Source: Dyella monticola
Lineage (GTDB): Bacteria; Pseudomonadota; Gammaproteobacteria; Xanthomonadales; Rhodanobacteraceae
Direction: 5' to 3'
DNA: 64,000 bases
NCBI RefSeq assembly: GCF_003363155.1
Contig: NZ_QRBE01000008.1
Location: 62,001 to 126,000, forward strand
A program made the position numbers and the translations under genes. Below are positions 28,205 to 37,012 of the stretch, piece after piece; positions within the stretch are counted from its first letter, which is position 1; each line of letters starts with the position of its first letter. The notes under the pieces are model-generated. The model saw only the letters and a program-made list of their open reading frames with translations, was not told the DNA's origin and did not search any database.

Positions 28205-28217
28205 TCACTACAACACC
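28194..28217. promoter_or_regulatory. Palindromic operator, probable YtrA-type GntR site
   Basis: GGTGTTATAGT (28194-28204), TC, then ACTACAACACC (28207-28217): an 11-2-11 inverted repeat with one mismatch. It covers the -10 element, so binding would block RNA polymerase. The GT-rich palindrome with central TAGT/ACTA resembles known YtrA sites. The YtrA-type regulator encoded at 28572-28946 is the obvious ligand. Confidence 0.8.
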
Positions 28218-28246
28218 GGTCCACGAGAGCACTAAGGAGAGCCGTC

Positions 28247-28567
28247 ATGAAAGCACCGAACCCCATCGCCATCACCGCAGCGGTTCTGTTCACTTCGGTC
28301 AGCCTGATCGCCCTGAGCCCGAGCACCCCCAAAGCTCCGGCCACCGAGATCAACGGAATGAAAGTGATCAACCTCCCCGCCGTCGATGTACGCCCTAGCG
28401 CAGACGACCAGCGCGCCGCCGCCATGCTGGCCGCTGCCAGCCTGACGATCGCCAATTCACCGCTCGCCGCCAAAGCCGAAAGCGGCGCAAGCCTGCTCGG
28501 AGCGCAACTGGCCATGCCCTACTATTCGTTTGGTTCAACCAAGTTCGCCGGCATCAGCAAGGAATAA
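28247..28567 (+). CDS. Small exported or membrane-anchored hypothetical protein, first gene of the YtrA operon
   Basis: 106-residue protein that I do not recognise. It has a strong SD (AAGGAGA) and lies directly behind the operator. An N-terminal hydrophobic segment (about residues 7-24, IAITAAVLFTSVSLIAL) suggests a signal peptide or membrane anchor. The rest is Ala-rich, with VINLPAVDVRPSADDQRAAAMLAAASLTIA and a C-terminal FGSTKFAGISKE. No cysteines. Only 4 bp separate it from the regulator gene, so it is co-transcribed and repressed with it. Confidence 0.75.
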   Translation: MKAPNPIAITAAVLFTSVSLIALSPSTPKAPATEINGMKVINLPAVDVRPSADDQRAAAMLAAASLTIANSPLAAKAESGASLLGAQLAMPYYSFGSTKFAGISKE

Positions 28568-28571
28568 ATTC

Positions 28572-28946
28572 ATGTCCATTACCTGGAACGACAGCGTCCC
28601 GATCTATCGCCAACTACGCGAACGCGTAGTGGCGATGATCCTGGACGGCGCCTTGAACGAGGGCGACCCGCTGCCGTCAGTACGCCAGGTGGCCGCGGAT
28701 TTCCAAATCAATCCGCTCACCGTGTCCAAGGCGTACCAGGAACTGGTCGACGACCAACTAGTGGAAAAAAGGAGGGGGTTGGGCATGTTCGTTACCGATG
28801 GAGCGCGCGAGGCGCTGCTTAAATCCGAGCGCGAGCGCTTTCTGCGCGAAGAGTGGCCCGCACTGTATGCACGCTTGCAGCGCCTGGGGCTGGATCTGAA
28901 AACCCTGATGCGCGAAGCACAGACGGATGGGGAGGACCAATCATGA
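28572..28946 (+). CDS. GntR-family regulator, YtrA subfamily
   Basis: 124-residue repressor-type protein. The winged HTH is N-terminal (PIYRQLRERVVAMILDGALNEGDPLPSVRQVAADFQINPLTVSKAYQELVDDQLVEKRRGLGMFV). Only a short helical tail of about 45 residues follows, which is the hallmark of the YtrA subfamily that controls ABC transporters and lacks a large effector domain. I chose ATG at 28572 over an upstream start at 28530 because MSITWNDSVPIYRQL is the normal family start. Its stop overlaps the ATG of the ATPase gene. It probably binds 28194-28217 and represses its own operon. Confidence 0.92.
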   Translation: MSITWNDSVPIYRQLRERVVAMILDGALNEGDPLPSVRQVAADFQINPLTVSKAYQELVDDQLVEKRRGLGMFVTDGAREALLKSERERFLREEWPALYARLQRLGLDLKTLMREAQTDGEDQS

Positions 28947-29800
28947 ACGCGGTCGTCACCGCCAGCGGACTGAGCAAGCGCTACAAAAACACGCTTGCAC
29001 TGGACAACGTCAGCTTCCAGATCCCCCCCGGCCGCATCGTGGGCTTGATCGGCCCCAATGGCGCGGGCAAGACGACGGCGCTGAAAGCCATCCTGGGTCT
29101 TACCGACTTTCAAGGACAGCTCAACGTATTGGGGCTGGACCCGCGCAGCCAGCGCGACAAGTTGATGGAAGAAGTGTGTTTCATCGCCGACGTCGCCGTG
29201 CTGCCGCGCTGGATCCGCGTACGTGAGGCGATCGATTTCGTCGCCAACATTCATCCGCGTTTCAACCGCGCCAAGTGCGAAGCCTTCCTCGCACGCACCA
29301 AGCTCACGCCCGATCAGCGCGTAAAGCAGATGTCCAAAGGCATGATCGTGCAGTTGCATCTTGCGCTGGTCATGGCGATCGATGCCAAGCTGCTGGTGCT
29401 GGACGAACCCACCCTGGGTCTGGACATTCTGTATCGCAAGCAGTTCTACCAGAACTTGCTTGAAGACTATTTCGACGAGAACAAGACGATCATCGTCACC
29501 ACGCATCAAGTCGAGGAAATCGAACATATCCTCACCGATTTGATGTTCATCCGTGATGGCAAGATCGTGCTCAATACCGACATGGAAGCCATGGGCGAGC
29601 GCTTCGCCGAGGTGCTGGTGAATGGGGACATGGCCGCTACGGCGCGCCAGCTCAAACCACTGGACGAACGCCAAGTCTTCGGCAAAAGCATCTTCCTGTT
29701 CGACGGTGTCGATCAGGCGCAGCTCAAGGCCCTGGGTGAAATCCGCCGGCCATCGGTCAGCGACCTGTTCGTCGCCACCATGAAAGGGACCTACGCATGA
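28943..29800 (+). CDS. ABC transporter ATP-binding protein (YtrB-like)
   Basis: 285-residue ATPase subunit. Walker A is GPNGAGKT (37-44), Walker B LLVLDEP (150-156), and the switch His is in TTHQVEEIEHI. The signature is degenerate: MSKGMIVQL (130-138) instead of LSGGQ, a form common in YtrB/BcrA-type exporters. A C-terminal extension of about 75 residues follows the core domain. GGGGAGGACC precedes the ATG, which overlaps the regulator stop, and its own stop overlaps the permease start, so the three genes are translationally coupled. Substrate unknown; related systems respond to cell-wall-active antibiotics. Confidence 0.92.
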   Translation: MNAVVTASGLSKRYKNTLALDNVSFQIPPGRIVGLIGPNGAGKTTALKAILGLTDFQGQLNVLGLDPRSQRDKLMEEVCFIADVAVLPRWIRVREAIDFVANIHPRFNRAKCEAFLARTKLTPDQRVKQMSKGMIVQLHLALVMAIDAKLLVLDEPTLGLDILYRKQFYQNLLEDYFDENKTIIVTTHQVEEIEHILTDLMFIRDGKIVLNTDMEAMGERFAEVLVNGDMAATARQLKPLDERQVFGKSIFLFDGVDQAQLKALGEIRRPSVSDLFVATMKGTYA

Positions 29801-30762
29801 ACACGCTCTATTGGCTCGTCAAACGCGAATTCTGGGAACACCGCGGCGGCTTCATCTGGGCGCCGGTGATCACGGGCATCGTATTTTTGCTATTGAACGT
29901 GATGGGCATCATCACAGGCGAAGTACTGGGTTTTCGCCATGGCATCAACATCGGCGGAATGAATCACCAGGACATCGCCACAGCGCTCGCCTCGCTTGAT
30001 GCCCATCAAACGGAAAAAGTCGGGCAAGCCCTGGACTTGGCCATGTTGTCATCGAGCTTCTTGATCAGCGTGGTGTTTGCCTTCGTGGTGTTCTTCTATT
30101 GCCTGGGCTCGCTTTATGACGACCGGCGCGATCGCAGCATGCTGTTCTGGAAATCGCTGCCGATTGCCGACTCATCCACGGTGCTTTCCAAAGTGATCGC
30201 AGCCGTGCTGATCGCGCCCATCATCGTGGTGATCTGCGGCGTACTCACCGGCATCGCCATGTTGCTGTTGTTCACCATCACGCTGTCGTTCCATGGCGTG
30301 AGCATGTGGACGCTGCTCACTCTGGCGCATCCGTTCCAAGTGATGTCGTTCCTGATCGGCAGCATTCCGGTCTACCTGCTGTGGGCTTTGCCTACCGTGG
30401 GCTGGCTGATGCTCTGCTCGGCCTGGGCCAAGAGCAAGCCGTTCCTGTGGGCAGTGGTGATTCCGGTGGCCATCGGCGTGGTGATCAGCTGGTTCAACCT
30501 GCTCGGTTCGGCTGATCTACGCAGCGGGTGGTATTGGAGCCACATCGCAGGCCGCGTCTTGCTGAGCGTGTTCCCCGGCGGCTGGCTGCATGATACGGCC
30601 GCCCGCCAGCTGGGCGAAAATCCGGATAACATCGGTCACCTCGCCGAACTGTCCAGTTCCTACGCTGCACTGGCTACGCCGGACATCTGGATCGGTGCGG
30701 TGGCGGGCATCGCCATGCTGGCCGGTGCTGTATGGTTCCGCCGCTGGCGCGACGATAGCTGA
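29797..30762 (+). CDS. ABC transporter permease, ABC-2/YtrC-like
   Basis: 321-residue integral inner-membrane protein with about seven hydrophobic segments: residues 22-45, 88-108, 132-165, 178-200, 206-222, 224-243 and 299-315. Start is ATG overlapping the ATPase stop. DDRRDRSMLFWKSLPIADS after the second segment is the cytoplasmic coupling-type motif of the ABC-2 family. Large soluble loops are few, so an exporter or lipid/peptide-handling function is more likely than a solute importer, and no substrate-binding protein is encoded. It is followed 47 bp later by three lipoprotein genes. Confidence 0.88.
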   Translation: MNTLYWLVKREFWEHRGGFIWAPVITGIVFLLLNVMGIITGEVLGFRHGINIGGMNHQDIATALASLDAHQTEKVGQALDLAMLSSSFLISVVFAFVVFFYCLGSLYDDRRDRSMLFWKSLPIADSSTVLSKVIAAVLIAPIIVVICGVLTGIAMLLLFTITLSFHGVSMWTLLTLAHPFQVMSFLIGSIPVYLLWALPTVGWLMLCSAWAKSKPFLWAVVIPVAIGVVISWFNLLGSADLRSGWYWSHIAGRVLLSVFPGGWLHDTAARQLGENPDNIGHLAELSSSYAALATPDIWIGAVAGIAMLAGAVWFRRWRDDS

Positions 30763-30809
30763 AACGTCTGGCCTGGGAACGTACGGTCAATGACTTCGGG
30801 GGAGATGTC

Positions 30810-31337
30810 ATGAAGCATCAAAGGACCATCCTGCTGCTGGCCTTATGCACTTCCGTAGCAGCCTGCAACATGCCCGACTTCTACTTCCAGAACGGCAAAG
30901 TGTTGATGACCGGCAATCTGCTGACGCTGCACGTCAGCGGTACGCCGGATGCATCGATCGGCTCCTCCGGCGACTTGAGTATCGATGGCAAGCCGGTATC
31001 CATCACGCCCTCGCAGCGCGGCCTGCTGATGCTTTATTACCAGGGCGTGGAAGACGCCCGCGAACGCAGTACCGCCATGGGCAAGGCGGTGGCGGTGGCG
31101 GCCAAGGAAGCCGTCAAGCATTCGCTCAATGGCTCACTTGATCCCAGCCAGAAAAAGCAACTGGGCAGCAATGCATCCGCACAAGCCGATCAGCTCTCGC
31201 ACACGCTTTGCCAGGACGAAGCCAACCTGACGACGATCCAGAATCAACTCGTCGCACAGATGCCCGCATTCAAGCCTTATGGTGCAATTTTCGATACGCG
31301 AAGCGTCGACGAATGCATCAAGGACGATAAGGATTAA
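30810..31337 (+). CDS. Predicted lipoprotein, paralog 1 of 3
   Basis: 175-residue lipoprotein. Signal MKHQRTILLLALCTSVAAC has lipobox VAAC with Cys19. The mature part shares a layout with the two following genes: a VLMTGNLLTLHVSGTPDASI-type strand pair, a GDLSIDGKPVSIT motif, QRGLLMLYYQGV, an Ala/Lys-rich helical middle, then LCQDEANL, a QMPAFKPYG motif and VDECIKDD. Two mature Cys (in LCQDE and DEC) are conserved in all three and could form a disulfide. The fold resembles what I recall of YggN/DUF2884 periplasmic proteins, but that is uncertain. Confidence 0.85.
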   Translation: MKHQRTILLLALCTSVAACNMPDFYFQNGKVLMTGNLLTLHVSGTPDASIGSSGDLSIDGKPVSITPSQRGLLMLYYQGVEDARERSTAMGKAVAVAAKEAVKHSLNGSLDPSQKKQLGSNASAQADQLSHTLCQDEANLTTIQNQLVAQMPAFKPYGAIFDTRSVDECIKDDKD

Positions 31338-31341
31338 TCAC

Positions 31342-31947
31342 ATGAACAGCATCAGCACGCGTTGTTTGGCGACCGCCATCATGGCCTTGTGCGGCATGCT
31401 TGCCGGCTGCAACCACTCCGACCCGCACGAGATCACCATCATTCAGTCGGGCGGTCATATCACCTCGATCGACAGCGACATGACTGATCTGAGCCATGGC
31501 AGTATCCAGTTCGCTCAGGATCATGTGACGGTCCACACCGGCAATGCACCCGACGCGGTTATCCATGGCAACGGTGACCTTGAGATTGATCAGCGCCCGG
31601 TTACCGTCGACGCTGCCTCACGCACATTGCTCAAAACGTACTACAGCAATGCCCTGACGATCCGCAGCGACGCCATTGCGACGGGCAAAGCGGGGGTCGC
31701 GGTGGGCGAGCAAGCTGCAAAAAGCGTGCTGAAACGTCTTGCGAGCGGCCACCCCAGCGAGATTCAACACGACATCGACGCCAAAACCTCGCTGGTGAAA
31801 GCGGACGCCGCAAAGATCTGCCAGGACCTTCGCCTCACCAAGCAGAGCCAGGATCAACTCGCCACCAGCCTGCCCGCCTTCAAGCCATATGGCGCTGTCG
31901 TGGGCGATGATGACATCGACGAATGCACCAAGGACTCACAGGAATGA
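31342..31947 (+). CDS. Predicted lipoprotein, paralog 2 of 3
   Basis: 201-residue lipoprotein starting at ATG 31342. Lipobox LAGC with Cys23 ends the signal MNSISTRCLATAIMALCGML. It carries about 25 extra residues (HEITIIQSGGHITSIDSDMT) before the shared core HVTVHTGNAPDAVIHGNGDLEIDQRPVTV. Then come LLKTYYSNAL, an Ala-rich helix, ICQDLRL, SLPAFKPYG and IDECTKD. It is the most diverged of the three, begins 4 bp after paralog 1, and its stop lies 14 bp before the chosen start of paralog 3. Confidence 0.85.
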   Translation: MNSISTRCLATAIMALCGMLAGCNHSDPHEITIIQSGGHITSIDSDMTDLSHGSIQFAQDHVTVHTGNAPDAVIHGNGDLEIDQRPVTVDAASRTLLKTYYSNALTIRSDAIATGKAGVAVGEQAAKSVLKRLASGHPSEIQHDIDAKTSLVKADAAKICQDLRLTKQSQDQLATSLPAFKPYGAVVGDDDIDECTKDSQE

Positions 31948-31961
31948 TGAAGGGGCGCGCC

Positions 31962-32498
31962 ATGAACTATCGACAGACCATAACGCTGATCGCGCTATGC
32001 GCCGCCGTCAGTGCCTGCAATACCAACGATACGTCCATGATGGATGGTGCTATCACGCTCAAGGACAATGTGGTTACCCTGCACGTCGATGGCAAACCGG
32101 ACGCACTTATCGACGCGGGCGGCGCCCTGCAGATCGATGGCAAGCCGGTGGCCGTCACCTCTTCCGAGCGCGGTCTGTTGATGCTGTACGTGCAGTCTGT
32201 TCTGGACGTGCATCAGACCGGCCTGGACATGGGCAAAATCGGCGCGGGCATCGGCGCCAAGGAACTAAAGGATTCGCTCAACGGCAAATCCAAGGCCGAG
32301 AAGGACCAGGATGCCGAAGCAGGCACCGCGCAAATAAAAACGCTTGCCGGAAAAATGTGCCAGGACAAGGCGAGCATGAAGAGCGTGCAAGATCAGCTTG
32401 CCGCACAGCTGCCTGCTTTCAAGCCATACGGTCAAATCATAAGTGTCAGCGACGTCAATGAGTGCAAAGAAGACACCAACGAGAAATCAACGGACTGA
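31962..32498 (+). CDS. Predicted lipoprotein, paralog 3 of 3
   Basis: 178-residue lipoprotein. I chose ATG at 31962 because it gives a clean lipoprotein signal (MNYRQTITLIALCAAVSAC, Cys19) and GAAGGGG lies about 8 bases upstream; ATG codons at 31944 and 31947 overlap the previous stop and remain possible. Core motifs match paralog 1 closely: VVTLHVDGKPDALIDAGG, LQIDGKPVAVTSSERGLLMLY, MCQDKASM, QLPAFKPYG and VNECKED. It is the last gene of the operon. Confidence 0.85.
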   Translation: MNYRQTITLIALCAAVSACNTNDTSMMDGAITLKDNVVTLHVDGKPDALIDAGGALQIDGKPVAVTSSERGLLMLYVQSVLDVHQTGLDMGKIGAGIGAKELKDSLNGKSKAEKDQDAEAGTAQIKTLAGKMCQDKASMKSVQDQLAAQLPAFKPYGQIISVSDVNECKEDTNEKSTD

Positions 32499-32583
32499 CA
32501 CGTACAGCCACCGTGCTGCACCCATTTTCACGTGACGCCACACCCGCTTTCGCGGAAATGACAACCCTGGGGATGTGGCGGCA

Positions 32584-33972
32584 TCAACCACCACCGCCGT
32601 GAACGCCACCTTTGGTCAATGCACGCGGGTCGAGCAGTTTCTCCAATTCGTCCTTGGACAAGCCTGATTTCTCCAGCGCCACATCCATGATGGGGCGTTT
32701 TTCTTTGTAGGCCTGTTTGGCGATCGCTGCGCCCTTTTCGTAACCGATTACCGGATTCAAAGCAGTCACCAAGATGGGGTTCATCGCGAGAGCCTCATTC
32801 ACACGCTCGCTGTTCACACGGAACCCGGCGATGGCTTTATCGGCCAGCAGTCGCGATACGTTGGCCAGAATGTGAATGGATTGCAGCAAGTTGTAGGCAA
32901 TGAGTGGCAGCATCACGTTGAGTTGAAAATTGCCCGATTGGCCTGCCACCGTGATGGCGGCATCGTTGCCGATCACTTGCGCGGCCACCATGGCCGTCGC
33001 TTCAGGAATCACCGGATTGACCTTGCCCGGCATGATGGATGAACCAGGTTGCAGCGCCGGCAATTCGATTTCGCCCAGACCCGCCAGCGGACCGGAATTC
33101 ATCCAGCGCAGGTCGTTGGCGATCTTCATCAACGCCACCGCGAGCGTCTTGAGCTGGCCAGAAAGCTCCACCGCGGCATCCTGCGCCGCCATGCCTTCAA
33201 AATAATTGGGCGCCGAATCGAAACGCACATCGGTGAGTTTCTTCAGCTCGCGCGCCACGGCCGGCCCAAATTTGGGATCGGCATTGATACCCGTACCCAC
33301 CGCCGTACCGCCAAGCGGCAACTGCCGCATGCGCTTGAGGCTGTCTTCGATGCGCGCCATGGACGCGTCAATCTGCGCCGACCAACCCGATAGCTCCTGG
33401 CCGAACGTGACTGGCATGGCATCCATCAGATGCGTACGGCCGGTCTTGGGTACGTTGCGCAATTCGCGCGCGCGCCGGTCAATGGCACGCCTGAGATGCT
33501 TCAACGCTGGCAGCAGTTGCTGGTGCGCGGTCAAGGTTGCGCTGACGTGGATCGTGGTGGGAATCACGTCATTGGAGCTCTGTCCGTAATTCACGTGATC
33601 GTTCGGATGCACTTTGGCACCGGCCTTAGTGGCCAGATGCGCAATCACCTCGTTGGCGTTCATATTGGTACTGGTGCCCGAGCCCGTCTGGAAGATGTCG
33701 ATGGGAAACTGCGCGTCGTGCTGCCCCTCCGCCACTGCCAGTGCCGCCTTGCGGATGGCGCTCGCCTGCCCTTTCTTCAGATATCCCAGCGCCAGGTTGG
33801 CCTCCGCGGCGGCGGCCTTGACCAGCCCCAGTGCGCGGATAAACGCACGCGGCAGGTGCAGTCCGGAAATGGGGAAATTGTCGATCGCACGCTGGGTTTG
33901 CGCGCCATACAGCGCGTTGGCGGGCACCTTCAACTCGCCCATGCTGTCATGCTCGATGCGAAAACCGGCCAT
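32584..33972 (-). CDS. fumC: Fumarate hydratase class II
   Basis: 462-residue oxygen-stable fumarase, which converts fumarate to malate in the TCA cycle as a homotetramer. The superfamily signature GSSIMPGKVNPVIPEA contains the catalytic Ser loop. SGSGTSTNMNANEV and GRTHLMDAMPVTFGQE are the other two active-site segments. It ends in an unusual Gly-His-Gly run (GGVHGGGG). GAGG precedes the ATG. It is divergent from purB, a member of the same superfamily, across 102 bp. Confidence 0.96.
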   Translation of the reverse strand: MAGFRIEHDSMGELKVPANALYGAQTQRAIDNFPISGLHLPRAFIRALGLVKAAAAEANLALGYLKKGQASAIRKAALAVAEGQHDAQFPIDIFQTGSGTSTNMNANEVIAHLATKAGAKVHPNDHVNYGQSSNDVIPTTIHVSATLTAHQQLLPALKHLRRAIDRRARELRNVPKTGRTHLMDAMPVTFGQELSGWSAQIDASMARIEDSLKRMRQLPLGGTAVGTGINADPKFGPAVARELKKLTDVRFDSAPNYFEGMAAQDAAVELSGQLKTLAVALMKIANDLRWMNSGPLAGLGEIELPALQPGSSIMPGKVNPVIPEATAMVAAQVIGNDAAITVAGQSGNFQLNVMLPLIAYNLLQSIHILANVSRLLADKAIAGFRVNSERVNEALAMNPILVTALNPVIGYEKGAAIAKQAYKEKRPIMDVALEKSGLSKDELEKLLDPRALTKGGVHGGGG

Positions 33973-34044
33973 GGTCGTGCCTCGTTCGATGGGATCGGCA
34001 GACTATAAGCCCGCGAACGTTAGCGGCGGAGCAATGTAAAATAG

Positions 34045-35442
<1,398 letters not shown>

Positions 35443-35447
35443 GTTGC

Positions 35448-35498
35448 CGGACCGGACAATTCACGGTGCATTTGTCATGATGCACCCTGCCCGGTCCG
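35448..35498. repeat. Nested inverted repeats between purB and the TSUP gene
   Basis: Outer arms CGGACCGG (35448-35455) and CCGGTCCG (35491-35498) enclose inner arms GGTGCAT (35465-35471) and ATGCACC (35480-35486). It ends 10 bp before the TSUP ATG, so it may be a purB terminator without T-run or a leader structure that affects translation of the permease. Confidence 0.55.
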
Positions 35499-35508
35499 AA
35501 CGAGCATC

Positions 35509-36258
35509 ATGGCGCCACTCTCAGAATTCCTGCTCTTCACCGGTATCGGTGCGCTCGCCCAATTGGTGGATGGCGCACTGGGCATGGCCTATGGCGTGAC
35601 ATCTGCGGGCATGCTGCTGGGGATGGGCATGGCACCGGCGCTGGCGAGTGCCAGTGTGCATTACGCGGAAACGTTCACGTGCGGCGCATCGGGTATCAGC
35701 CATTGGTGGGCCGGCAATGTGCAGCGGCGCTTGTTTTGGGCACTGGTCATACCGGGCGTTATCGGCGCAGTGGTCGGGGCGACGGCGCTGGCGCATATGC
35801 CATCGATCTGGATCCGCTATTTCCTCACGCCTTATCTATTGGCGATGGGCCTGTTCCTGGTCTTTCGCACCATGCGGCGCAAGGATCGCCGTACGGACGT
35901 GCCGCGCGGTACCCGCGTGCTGGGTTTCGTCGCCGGCGTGCTCGATGCCGCGGGCGGTGGCGGGTGGAGTGCGCTCACCGTCACCACGATGGTGGCGCGC
36001 GGACAGGAGCCGCGCATGGTGATCGGCAGCGTGCATCTGGCCAAGTGCATTGTAAGCCTCGCAGCTAGCATCACTTTTCTGCTCAGCATTGGTGAAAGCA
36101 AGCTGCACGTGGTGCTGGGCCTGATTCTCGGCGGCGTGATTGCCGCACCCTTCGGCGCATGGCTGGTGCGGCGGTTGCCGTCCCGCGTTTGCACGTTGAT
36201 GGCCGGACTTACCGTGCTGGCGCTGGGCATCTACAACTTTTACCGGCTGTTGCGATAG
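35509..36258 (+). CDS. TSUP-family membrane permease (TauE/SafE-like)
   Basis: 249-residue inner-membrane protein with about seven to eight hydrophobic helices and the TSUP repeat architecture. The family motifs GALAQLVDGALGMAYGVTSAGMLL and GFVAGVLDAAGGGGWSAL (the duplicated G-rich helix starts) and the C-terminal LGGVIAAPFGAWLVRRLP are visible. TSUP proteins move sulfur-containing or organic anions such as sulfite, but the substrate here is unknown. It converges on an exported hypothetical gene with a 28-bp gap. Confidence 0.9.
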   Translation: MAPLSEFLLFTGIGALAQLVDGALGMAYGVTSAGMLLGMGMAPALASASVHYAETFTCGASGISHWWAGNVQRRLFWALVIPGVIGAVVGATALAHMPSIWIRYFLTPYLLAMGLFLVFRTMRRKDRRTDVPRGTRVLGFVAGVLDAAGGGGWSALTVTTMVARGQEPRMVIGSVHLAKCIVSLAASITFLLSIGESKLHVVLGLILGGVIAAPFGAWLVRRLPSRVCTLMAGLTVLALGIYNFYRLLR

Positions 36259-36286
36259 CACCCCCCGGTGATAGGTCGGAGCCTCC

Positions 36287-36913
36287 CTAACGGGATAGCT
36301 CGCAGATCCAATTCACTTCCCAGCTGCGGCCGCCGTCCGGCGAAAACGATTGCTCCATCCGCGCGGCATGCGGCGAGATGTCCAGCCACATCCAGCGCAC
36401 GAGGATCGGCCGCCCCTTGAGCATGATCTGGTTATAGAACTCGCCACGCTTGCCGTGGAACGCCCCGATCACGGGCGCCGCAGGATCGAGTTCACCGTTG
36501 TCCAGATCCAGCCCGTAGATGATCCATTGATGGGTCTGCGGGTTGTACATGCGCAGCGTCTGCGCCTTGAGGTGCTGCTTCCCATCGGTGCTGGTGACTT
36601 CGAACTGCTCGAAGTTCGCGTTGGTGTCCAGCAGCTTGTGATGATTGGAAATGCCGTTGTATTCCACCCACGTGTGTGAGCCGACCAGGCGGTCCGGCAG
36701 GCGTCGAACATGGGCTTTCCAATCCCCGATGAGGAAATCGAAATCGTGGGAACCGTCGCGCTGTGGCTGGGCGAATACCGCAGCAGTATCCGGAGCTGCG
36801 GACGCGTGCGTTTCGTCCGTTGCCAGGGCCGGCCCGGCTAGCGCCGTCATACATGCCACGCCCATGATCAACGACACAAGGAACCTCGGTACCGCCGATG
36901 TCGCCACAGCCAC
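36287..36913 (-). CDS. Exported hypothetical protein, DUF1579-like
   Basis: 208-residue protein with an N-terminal signal peptide (LVSLIMGVACMTALAGPALA, cut near residue 31). The core HDFDFLIGDWKAHVRRLPDRL, with later YNPQTHQWIIYGLDLDNG and SFSPDGGRSWEVNW, resembles small lipocalin-like DUF1579 proteins. I chose GTG at 36913, where GGGAGG lies 5 bases upstream; the open frame continues 590 bp further into the divergent roxA gene and that extension is an antisense artefact. No catalytic residues can be named. It is divergent from roxA. Confidence 0.75.
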   Translation of the reverse strand: MAVATSAVPRFLVSLIMGVACMTALAGPALATDETHASAAPDTAAVFAQPQRDGSHDFDFLIGDWKAHVRRLPDRLVGSHTWVEYNGISNHHKLLDTNANFEQFEVTSTDGKQHLKAQTLRMYNPQTHQWIIYGLDLDNGELDPAAPVIGAFHGKRGEFYNQIMLKGRPILVRWMWLDISPHAARMEQSFSPDGGRSWEVNWICELSR

Positions 36914-37012
36914 GCTCGCCTCCCGGTTTGGCCCCTTCCCGCCCAAGGCCCGATGGATTGTGATGGCCGAGGCTACGCTTCTCGCAAGGCGGATTCCATA
37001 CAATGCTTGCCT

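Noticed and set aside
32536-32580. CGCCACA/TGTGGCG inverted repeat between paralog 3 and fumC
   Set aside because: Arms are only 7 bp with a 31-base loop and no T-run; too weak to call a terminator.
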